NCBI GenBank assembly: GCA_934351765.1
Contig: CAKRJM010000128.1
Coordinates: 1-6,299 of the forward strand
Source of the DNA: an uncultured Lachnospiraceae bacterium
Lineage (GTDB): Bacteria > Bacillota > Clostridia > Lachnospirales > Lachnospiraceae
DNA: 6,299 bases
Direction of reading: 5' to 3'
Both the position numbers and the translations under genes were made by a program. Of the stretch, positions 1 to 4,795 are shown piece by piece; within the stretch, counting starts at the first letter, position 1; the number at the start of each line of letters is the position of its first letter. Below the pieces are notes generated by a model. It saw only the letters and a program-made list of their open reading frames with translations, did no database searches and was not told where the DNA came from.

Positions 1-1
1 A

Positions 2-113
2 TCAAAACTTATACCAGAAGAGTTTAGAGGTAGTATGCCTACCATTGAAGAGATTGAGGCTGAATTAAATGAATAACTTCCAGTTTATTATTGCAACGCA
101 TTCACCACTGTAA
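2..113 (+). pseudogene. Remnant of an AAA/ABC-type ATPase gene (frameshifted, truncated)
   Basis: Two overlapping reading frames are visible. Frame 2, open from the left edge, runs to TAA at 74-76 and ends in PTIEEIEAELNE. Frame 3 from ATG 69 reads MNNFQFIIATHSPL and stops at 111-113. FIIATHSP is the conserved histidine-switch segment of RecF/OLD/AAA_21-like ATPases, where it follows the Walker B strand. The frames can be joined by removing 4 bases at the AATGAATAAC stretch (an AATG/AAT near-duplication), giving a continuous ELNNFQFIIATHSPL. The family normally continues well past THSPL, so the gene would also be cut off at its 3' end. The stretch is more AT-rich than what follows. The ATHSP recognition is fairly good; that both pieces belong to one gene is inference. 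Alternatively, frame 2 is the intact C-terminus of an unrelated gene lying mostly outside the window. Confidence 0.4.
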
Positions 114-118
114 ATAAT
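91..118 (+). promoter_or_regulatory. Possible sigma-A-type promoter for the sigma/serpin operon
   Basis: TTGCAA (91-96) and AATAAT (113-118) are separated by 16 nt, a fair match to a housekeeping promoter. A start near 125 would give a leader of about 65 nt to the sigma gene. The -35 matches at only 4 of 6 positions. ECF operons are often self-regulated, but the GTAACG (134-139), GAACG (146-150) and CGTGTA (163-168) pieces just upstream of the gene are not spaced like a canonical ECF promoter, so I cannot assign an autoregulated site. Confidence 0.3.
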
Positions 119-191
119 TCAGGATAAAAGGATGTAACGCTGTAAGAACGTTTGGAATATGTCGTGTATATAGGTGAAAGGGGGGACGGCG

Positions 192-752
192 ATGAAGGAT
201 GAAGCAATTGTCCGGTTGTACTGGGATCGAAACGAGCAGGCCATTCGTGAATCAGCGAGTAAATATGGAGAATACTGTGGTTCCATTGCCCGTAACATTC
301 TGTTCAACTGGACCGATACGGAAGAATGTGTCAACGATACCTGGTTTCATGCCTGGAATGCCATGCCGCCGCACAGGCCATCTATGCTGAGAACATTTCT
401 GGGGAAGATCACCAGAAATCTGGCGTTTGACCGGTATAGGAAGCTGCACAGGGATAAGCGCGGCGGATATAATATTGATCTGGTGCTGGACGAGCTGGCA
501 GAGATCGTTTCGGGGAAGGATAATCCGGAGGACGCGGTACAGGAGAAAGAACTGAAGGATGAAATTAACCGCTTTTTATCCGGGTTTTCCAGGGATAAGA
601 GGTATATGTTTGTCCTCCGCTACTGGTATGCAGATGGGATCGGCGAGATCGCAGAGCGCTTTCATATGAGTGAGAATAACGTATCGGTGACGCTTGGCAG
701 GATGCGGAAAAAGCTGAAGGAATATTTAACAGAAAGGGGGTACCGCCTGTGA
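192..752 (+). CDS. ECF-type RNA polymerase sigma factor
   Basis: This 186-residue protein is an alternative sigma factor that would direct RNA polymerase to a dedicated promoter set. Sigma region 2 covers about residues 10-90: DTEECVNDTWFHAW (42-55) fits region 2.2, and TFLGKITRNLAFDRYRK (68-84) fits the promoter-melting and -10-reading regions 2.3/2.4. Region 4 is at about 125-186, with the -35-reading helix-turn-helix in DGIGEIAERFHMSENNVSVTLGRMR. The two are joined by an acidic linker, as in other ECF proteins, and the length is normal. ATG 192 is chosen because an AAAGGGGGG ribosome binding site lies just upstream; a GTG at 174 would put that site inside the coding region. The stop overlaps the GTG start of the serpin gene by 4 bp, so the two are probably translationally coupled, as is usual for a sigma factor and its membrane anti-sigma factor. 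Its target promoters are not visible here. Confidence 0.93.
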   Translation: MKDEAIVRLYWDRNEQAIRESASKYGEYCGSIARNILFNWTDTEECVNDTWFHAWNAMPPHRPSMLRTFLGKITRNLAFDRYRKLHRDKRGGYNIDLVLDELAEIVSGKDNPEDAVQEKELKDEINRFLSGFSRDKRYMFVLRYWYADGIGEIAERFHMSENNVSVTLGRMRKKLKEYLTERGYRL

Positions 753-2179
753 AAAAAGAACAGCTGTTCAAGTCCATTGCGGATATCAGGGAAGAGGATG
801 TAAAGAAAGCCAGGCAGTACAGGGCGAAAAGGAAAACAGTGTGGATCAGGTGGGCGGCAGCCGCCGTATGTGCAGTAATCGCGGTAACGGCGATAGCCAG
901 CATTCCGTTATTAAAAAAGGGTGATACCGATTTGTTGTCCTCGCTGACTGTCATGGCTGCGGAATATCCAAAGCCGACCGCAGCAAACTTAAGTGCACAG
1001 GAGTTTATGGAGGGGGATGCGCGCTGGAGCTGGTGGGAGTCCTACAGACAGCTGGCAGACGAATCTGAAAAATTGCAGGAGGGTATGAACGGATATTACG
1101 CGAAGGTGATGGAAAAGCTGCTGGTTGCCGGGGATGACAACACGGTCTGTTCCCCGCTGAACACGTATATTACGTTTGCCATGCTGGCAGAGGTATCTGA
1201 GGGCAATACGAGACAGCAGATCCTGGATGTGCTGCAGGTGCCGGATATTGAGACACTGCGCACCAGCATCAGGACGATCTGGGAGGGGAATTATGTGGAC
1301 ACGCCGGTTCTGAAGAGTCTCCTGGCAAATTCCCTGTGGCTGAAGGAGGGTTATACATACAATCATGAAACGATGTCCAGACTGGCCGAAACGTACTATG
1401 CATCCTCGTACAGCGGAGATCCGGGCAGTGAAGAAATGGGACAGGCACTGCGGGAATGGATCGATAAGAATACCGGCGGACTGCTCAGCGAACAGGTCAA
1501 GGACATGAAGTTAAATCCCGATACCGTGCTTGCGCTTGTCTCGACTATTTATTACAAGGCCATGTGGGGGGATGAATTTAACAGGCAGATGACAAACCAG
1601 GAAACCTTTCACGGAACGCTGGGGGATACGACGGTCGATATGATGCATAAGACGGATATGATGCGTGTATTCTCCAAGGAGCACTTCACCGCCCTGGGAC
1701 TGGATCTGAGGGACAGCGGCACAATGTTCTTCTATCTTCCAAACGATGGGGTTGATGTCAATACGCTGGCTTCCGATCCGGAGGTGACAGCGGTCATCAG
1801 GGGTGATGAGGATGAAGACTGGTACGCCCCGGAGGTTCACCTCTCTGTTCCGAAGTTTCAGGTTTCCTGCAAGACGGATTTACTGACGGCTCTTGAGGAA
1901 CTGGGAATTACCGATGCGCTGGATCCGGCGCTGTCTGATTTTACTCCGCTGACAGAGGATCGGGAGGATCTTTTCCTCAGTAAGGCAGAACATACGGCGA
2001 TGGTAGAGATTGATGAGAACGGAGTAACCGGAGCCGCCTATACAAAGCTCGAGATCTCCGAAGGTGCGGCAAAGCCGGATGATGAGATCGACTTTGTTCT
2101 CAACCGTCCGTTCCTGTTTGTGATCACCGGAAGCGACGGATCGATCCTGTTCTCCGGCATTATCAGAAATATCGACTAA
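749..2179 (+). CDS. Membrane-anchored serpin with anti-sigma-like N-terminus
   Basis: This 476-residue protein has three parts. Residues 1-34 are a charged cytoplasmic segment (MKKEQLFKSIADIREEDVKKA) resembling the N-termini of membrane anti-sigma factors encoded after ECF genes in Bacillota. Residues 35-55 are one hydrophobic helix. From about 107 to the C-terminus is a complete serpin fold: NTVCSPLNTYITFAMLAEVS (131-150), the DKNTGGLL and STIYYKAMWGDEF motifs, VHLSVPKF, the hinge starting at E423-N-G425, and the C-terminal RPFLFVI (453-459). Serpins inhibit serine or cysteine proteases by offering a bait loop and trapping the protease after cleavage. The hinge (G425, then VTGAA) keeps the small residues needed for loop insertion, so inhibition is plausible. 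The start is GTG 749, with AGAAAGGGGG 8 nt upstream, overlapping the sigma stop. The serpin domain should face outward. Serpin identity is firm; the anti-sigma role rests on gene context and the N-terminal pattern, and a plain membrane-tethered inhibitor remains possible. Confidence 0.88.
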   Translation: MKKEQLFKSIADIREEDVKKARQYRAKRKTVWIRWAAAAVCAVIAVTAIASIPLLKKGDTDLLSSLTVMAAEYPKPTAANLSAQEFMEGDARWSWWESYRQLADESEKLQEGMNGYYAKVMEKLLVAGDDNTVCSPLNTYITFAMLAEVSEGNTRQQILDVLQVPDIETLRTSIRTIWEGNYVDTPVLKSLLANSLWLKEGYTYNHETMSRLAETYYASSYSGDPGSEEMGQALREWIDKNTGGLLSEQVKDMKLNPDTVLALVSTIYYKAMWGDEFNRQMTNQETFHGTLGDTTVDMMHKTDMMRVFSKEHFTALGLDLRDSGTMFFYLPNDGVDVNTLASDPEVTAVIRGDEDEDWYAPEVHLSVPKFQVSCKTDLLTALEELGITDALDPALSDFTPLTEDREDLFLSKAEHTAMVEIDENGVTGAAYTKLEISEGAAKPDDEIDFVLNRPFLFVITGSDGSILFSGIIRNID

Positions 2180-2211
2180 AGAAAAAGCAGGTAAGGGATC
2201 GGAGGTGAATT

Positions 2212-2328
2212 ATGAATCAGCTTGCGACTTCGAAAGAAGACATATTGACGGCCAGCAGGGAACTGATCAAAGAAAATGGCTGGATGGTACTGATCGGTTA
2301 TAAGGCAATGAAAAAAGAAACCGTTTAA
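2212..2328 (+). pseudogene. Truncated TetR-family regulator (N-terminal stub)
   Basis: A strong ribosome binding site (GGAGGTGAATT) precedes ATG 2212. The 38-codon frame begins MNQLATSKEDILTASRELIK followed by ENGW, which is the first helix of a TetR-type DNA-binding domain, where roughly 200 residues would be expected. After W24 the protein should continue into the recognition helix (usual pattern: AxxxGVSxGxxYxYF), but instead reads MVLIGYKAMKKETV and stops. The rest of a TetR gene is not found before 2584. The sharp change after W24 suggests an internal deletion joining the start of the gene to unrelated or distal sequence. TetR regulators often sit beside drug pumps, and a MATE gene lies 255 bp downstream. 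It could instead be an expressed microprotein, but without the recognition helix it cannot be a normal repressor. Confidence 0.62.
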
Positions 2329-2376
2329 AATAAAAACATAAAAGGCATTTAAGGGCAGAATCCGGTTAAAAACGCA

Positions 2377-2405
2377 TAGACAAGCCGTCCCATATGAGGT
2401 ATATT
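2377..2405 (+). promoter_or_regulatory. Sigma-A-type promoter for the MATE leader
   Basis: TAGACA (2377-2382) and TATATT (2400-2405) are spaced by exactly 17 nt, each one base from consensus. Transcription would start near 2412 and read through the small ORF and terminator into the MATE gene. It is the best promoter match I see between the serpin gene and the pump. The dyad at 2381-2435 overlaps it. Confidence 0.55.
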
Positions 2406-2435
2406 ATTGTAATGATGCCTCAGGTGGGAGGCTTG
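2381..2435. repeat. Long imperfect dyad over the promoter; possible operator or RNA hairpin
   Basis: The arms pair in nested blocks: CAAGCC (2381-2386) with GGCTTG (2430-2435), CCCA (2389-2392) with TGGG (2425-2428), TGAGGTAT (2395-2402) with ATGCCTCA (2415-2422, one G-T pair), and ATTA (2403-2406) with TAAT (2410-2413), around a TTG centre. The core overlaps the -10 element, where a dimeric repressor would block transcription. In RNA started upstream, the same fold would bury the GGGAGG ribosome binding site of the 46-codon ORF, which begins at the next base. RNA started at the local promoter (about 2412) would lack the left arm, so for that transcript the DNA operator reading is preferred. 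Confidence 0.55.
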
Positions 2436-2576
2436 ATGGAAAGGAACCGGAGTGACAATTGGCTGGAGCTTTTAAGTGGAAGACAGCGTGCCCGGATCAC
2501 GCCGGAGATGCCAGAAAACAGGGCCGAAAGTAATGCCGGATCGATTGCTTTCGGCTTTTTAAGTTCAAAGGATTGA
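2436..2576 (+). CDS. Possible 46-residue leader peptide or small protein
   Basis: ATG 2436 has a good ribosome binding site (GGGAGG, 2425-2430). The frame gives a hydrophilic peptide starting MERNRSDNWLELLSGRQRAR and ending FGFLSSKD, with no signal peptide, membrane segment or family I recognise. An in-frame ATG at 2394 is less likely because it lies within the promoter. Two points argue for a leader role: the last third of the frame forms the terminator hairpin (2523-2555), and the stop at 2574-2576 is 7 nt before the MATE start. A ribosome translating to the end would keep the hairpin from forming. Against it, the composition shows no clear coding signal and the frame may be open by chance. 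Confidence 0.3.
   Translation: MERNRSDNWLELLSGRQRARITPEMPENRAESNAGSIAFGFLSSKD
2523..2560 (+). terminator. Intrinsic terminator just upstream of the MATE gene
   Basis: GCCGAAAG (2523-2530) pairs perfectly with CTTTCGGC (2548-2555). The stem extends inward by TAAT with ATTG (one G-T pair) to 12 bp, leaving a 9-nt loop, and is followed by TTTTT (2556-2560). This is a standard rho-independent terminator. It may end the sigma/serpin transcript or, since the MATE gene starts only 23 nt further on, act as an attenuator within the MATE leader. Confidence 0.8.
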
Positions 2577-2583
2577 AAAACGT

Positions 2584-3951
2584 ATGAATGCAGGGAAAAT
2601 GGCAGATATGCCAGTGAAAAAGCTACTCTTAAATATGGGAATTCCCATGATGATCTCCATGCTGGGGCAGGCGCTTTATAACGTGGTGGATACATATTTT
2701 GTGTCCTATATTCCGGATACCGCCCAGGTGACGAACATGGGGGACAAGGCGATCAATGCACTGACGCTGGCGTTTCCGGTTCAGCTGATCATCGTGGCGC
2801 TGGGGGTTGGAACCGGCGTGGGGATCAATGCCATGGTGGCGCGGAATCTGGGAAGGAATGATAAGGAGCGGGCGGCAAGAACTGCCGGAAATGCGTTATT
2901 CATGGCGGTCTGCTATTTTGCTGTCATGGCTCTGTTCGGAATCTTTGCGGCAAAGAATTTTATCGGAAGCCAGACAAAGGATCCGGTGATCGCGCAGATG
3001 GGAACGGATTATTTAAGGATCGTAACCGTTTTTTCATTCGGCGCACTGGGATATATGACCATGGAAAAAATCGTCATGGCCACCGGAAAAACCATGATCA
3101 CCATGATCTGTCAGCTTGCCGGAGCCGTTACCAACATCATTCTGGATCCCATTCTGATCCGGGGGATGTTTGGAATGCCGGCTATGGGTGTTTCCGGTGC
3201 GGCCTGGGCGACGGTTCTGGGCCAGATCCTCTCGCTGGTGATCATTTCGGTCTTCTATTTTAAGCGGGGTGTCGGAATCGACAGGGGAATCAGATATCTG
3301 AAACCGGAAAAGTCCGTTTTAAAGGACATTTATACGGTGGGCTTTCCGGCGATCATCATGCAGATCCTGACCCCGGTTATGACATATGTTATGAATCTGA
3401 TTCTGGGAACCATTTCTGTTTCGGCAGTGACAGCGTACGGGGTTTATTATAAACTTCAGAGCTTTATCTTTATGCCGGGCTTCGGCCTGAATAATGCACT
3501 GATTCCCATTGTTTCGTTTAATTACGGTGCGGGAAAAAAGGAACGGATCCGGGAGGCGATCCGCTGGGGACTGGTGTATGTTTCGATTATTATGGGCGCC
3601 GGGATTATCCTGTTTCAGCTTGGTGCCGGAGCCATGGTTGGAATCTTTTCCATTGCGGAGGAATCAACAAGGCTTTGTATCACGGCGCTTCGGATCATTT
3701 CCTGCGGCTTTTTCTTTGCGGGGGGGAATATTATACTTCAGGGTGTCTGCCAGGCGCTGGGAAAGGGAAGCTATTCCCTGCTGATTTCACTTTTGCGCTT
3801 CATTATTCTGACCCTTCCGCTGGCCTGGCTGTTTGCGGCGCTTCCTTCGGCCGGAACCGTTGTCTGGCTGGCGCTGCCCATTGCGGAGGCCGGAGCATGC
3901 CTTACGGCAGTGGGACTGATGAAGCATGTGCTGAAAAAGAGGAATATCTGA
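2584..3951 (+). CDS. MATE-family multidrug/cation efflux transporter
   Basis: This 455-residue inner-membrane protein would export drugs or other organic cations in exchange for Na+ or H+. It has the usual MATE length and about 12 hydrophobic helices in two related halves. The first half shows LLLNMGIPMMISMLGQALYN (15-34) with a following DTYFV, NLGRNDKERA (88-97), and GKTMI leading into NIILDPILI (184-192). The second half repeats the pattern with GFPAIIMQ (253-260), PGFGLNNALIPIVSFNYGAG (298-317) and QALGKGSYSLL (390-400). These are typical of the NorM/MepA/DinF superfamily; which branch, and which substrate, cannot be read from sequence. ATG 2584 has a modest site (AAAGGA, 2567-2572) with 11-nt spacing, and the upstream small frame stops 7 nt away, so reinitiation may assist. 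No intact regulator is adjacent, only the TetR stub. The stop lies 4 bp from the end of a convergent gene. Confidence 0.92.
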   Translation: MNAGKMADMPVKKLLLNMGIPMMISMLGQALYNVVDTYFVSYIPDTAQVTNMGDKAINALTLAFPVQLIIVALGVGTGVGINAMVARNLGRNDKERAARTAGNALFMAVCYFAVMALFGIFAAKNFIGSQTKDPVIAQMGTDYLRIVTVFSFGALGYMTMEKIVMATGKTMITMICQLAGAVTNIILDPILIRGMFGMPAMGVSGAAWATVLGQILSLVIISVFYFKRGVGIDRGIRYLKPEKSVLKDIYTVGFPAIIMQILTPVMTYVMNLILGTISVSAVTAYGVYYKLQSFIFMPGFGLNNALIPIVSFNYGAGKKERIREAIRWGLVYVSIIMGAGIILFQLGAGAMVGIFSIAEESTRLCITALRIISCGFFFAGGNIILQGVCQALGKGSYSLLISLLRFIILTLPLAWLFAALPSAGTVVWLALPIAEAGACLTAVGLMKHVLKKRNI

Positions 3952-3955
3952 GAGC

Positions 3956-4603
3956 TTAAAAATCTTCCGGGAACAACGTGCTCCTCAGTGCGTTGAATGC
4001 TTTTTTGCCGGAGGTTTGATAGATGGTTCTGCCGGATACAAGATTTCCGTTATTAAAGGTGAGGGTAAGAGAGGATCCATCGTTCATGGAAACCGTGATG
4101 AGATCTTCGGCATCGGAGCTCATCTCGTCGGTCGGTTTACCGATCTGAAGCGCGGAAAGAGCCTGAAACAGCTCCTGGATTTCGGCGGCACCGGCTGGGA
4201 TGGTGACAGTTTCGGAGGCTTCCTCGTTCCTAGTCCAGATGATTTCGGTGACGTTGGATTCGTTCCAGGAAGCGGCGAACGCTTCGGCATCCGAGCCGAG
4301 GATCGAAAAAACAGAACGGGTATCAGAGGCTGCTGAATCGGAAGCAGCGGCGTTCGTAACGGAACTGCCTGCGGACGAATCCGAAGAATTCCGGGCTGAG
4401 CCGCAACCGCCTGCGGACGAATCCGAAGAATTCCGGGCTGAGCCACAGCCGCCCAGAAGCAGGGCGGAGGCTGTGACAAGAGCTGTAAAAAGAAGGCGAA
4501 AGATCCGGCGGAAACGAGCTCCGAAGGATGCGGGACAGCCGGCAGGAGTGGTGCGGCCGGAGGTTGAGAGGGTGTCATTGTACAGGATGTGTATGATGTG
4601 CAT
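3956..4603 (-). CDS. Putative lipoprotein with Ser/Asp/Ala-rich linker
   Basis: This 215-residue protein is probably exported and anchored on the outer face of the membrane by a lipidated cysteine. Residues 37-53 (LLFTALVTASALLLGGC) form a hydrophobic core ending in a lipobox, LGGC, with Cys53. The N-region before it is unusually long (36 residues), but ATG 4603 is supported by AAGGAG six bases upstream and there is no later ATG, GTG or TTG before the signal core. After Cys53 comes a low-complexity linker containing a perfect 14-residue duplication (GGCGSARNSSDSSA twice), so a second GGC occurs at Cys67. The remaining 120 or so residues form a small mixed domain (VTEIIWTRNEEASETVTIPA, then ITVSMNDGSSLTLTF), vaguely like small DUF5301-type lipoprotein domains, though I cannot confirm that. 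Function unknown. It is divergent from the zinc-ribbon gene and convergent with the MATE gene. Confidence 0.8.
   Translation of the reverse strand: MHIIHILYNDTLSTSGRTTPAGCPASFGARFRRIFRLLFTALVTASALLLGGCGSARNSSDSSAGGCGSARNSSDSSAGSSVTNAAASDSAASDTRSVFSILGSDAEAFAASWNESNVTEIIWTRNEEASETVTIPAGAAEIQELFQALSALQIGKPTDEMSSDAEDLITVSMNDGSSLTLTFNNGNLVSGRTIYQTSGKKAFNALRSTLFPEDF
3974..4006 (+). terminator. Weak candidate terminator for the MATE gene, inside the convergent ORF
   Basis: CAACGTGCT (3974-3982) can pair with AGTGCGTTG (3987-3995) through nine pairs, two of them G-T, around a CCTC loop. TTTTTT follows at 4001-4006 after a 5-nt gap. It lies about 25 nt past the MATE stop, where a terminator is expected, but within the last codons of the lipoprotein gene. 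The gap and the wobble pairs make it weak. Confidence 0.3.
4367..4450. repeat. 42-bp tandem duplication, two copies
   Basis: Copy 1 (4367-4408) and copy 2 (4409-4450) both begin GCCTGCGGACGAATCC and differ at only two of 42 positions, near the right end (CCGCAACC against CCACAGCC). Because 42 is a multiple of three, the duplication keeps the lipoprotein frame and adds 14 residues identical in both copies, so both differences are silent. The high identity points to a recent event or to ongoing length variation. Confidence 0.95.
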
Positions 4604-4656
4604 AAGCAGCTCCTTGATTGTGGATAAATGCGTTTCATTCAGGTTCGTCTGTTCGT

Positions 4657-4685
4657 ATTATAGAAAAAAAGAAAGAAAACAGAAA
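4657..4685 (-). promoter_or_regulatory. Probable promoter of the lipoprotein gene
   Basis: On the minus strand a perfect TATAAT lies at 4662-4657, with TTTCTG at 4685-4680 as a poor -35 separated by about 17 nt of pyrimidine-rich sequence. The start would fall near 4650, leaving a leader of about 45 nt to ATG 4603 with its AAGGAG site. Confidence 0.5.
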
Positions 4686-4737
4686 GAGCAGCAGGGGGCG
4701 GTTTTCCTGATCTGGCAATGCCTGCCGCGGTAAGCGG

Positions 4738-4765
4738 GCTTATATGGAAGAAAATCCATTATAAT
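4738..4765 (+). promoter_or_regulatory. Probable promoter of the zinc-ribbon gene
   Basis: A perfect -10 (TATAAT, 4760-4765) lies 30 nt before ATG 4796, but the matching -35 position (GCTTAT, 4738-4743, 16-nt spacing) is poor. A start near 4772 would give a leader of about 24 nt with the AGGGAGG ribosome binding site at 4782-4788. Together with the opposite promoter at 4657-4685 it makes the 192-bp interval a divergent control region. Confidence 0.5.
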
Positions 4766-4795
4766 GAAGGGTATAAAAGTCAGGGAGGAAAAGGC

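Noticed and set aside
133..170. ECF-type autoregulated promoter (TGTAACG ... CGTGTA)
   Set aside because: The spacing is about 23 nt, or 13 nt if GAAC is taken as the -35, instead of the usual 15-17 nt, so it cannot be called with confidence.
174..191. Upstream GTG start for the sigma factor (adds 6 residues)
   Set aside because: The AAAGGGGGG ribosome binding site would fall inside the coding region and no site precedes GTG 174; ATG 192 fits better.
565..954. 129-codon minus-strand frame across the sigma/serpin junction
   Set aside because: Spans two well-supported plus-strand genes and has no domain or start signal of its own.
4367..4450. CRISPR-like direct repeat
   Set aside because: The two copies are adjacent with no spacer, and lie in frame within a gene.
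4120..4638. 172-codon minus-strand frame overlapping the lipoprotein gene in another frame
   Set aside because: Proline/serine-rich out-of-frame translation with no signal core placed for export; the overlapping frame with AAGGAG and a lipobox is clearly better.
4200..4733. 177-codon plus-strand frame opposite the lipoprotein gene
   Set aside because: Low-complexity Glu/Arg-rich product that mirrors the Ser/Asp/Ala-rich lipoprotein codons; the minus-strand gene has a ribosome binding site, lipobox and promoter.
4718..4795. N-terminal extension of the zinc-ribbon protein by 26 residues
   Set aside because: The extension runs through the TATAAT promoter element and the AGGGAGG site that serves ATG 4796.
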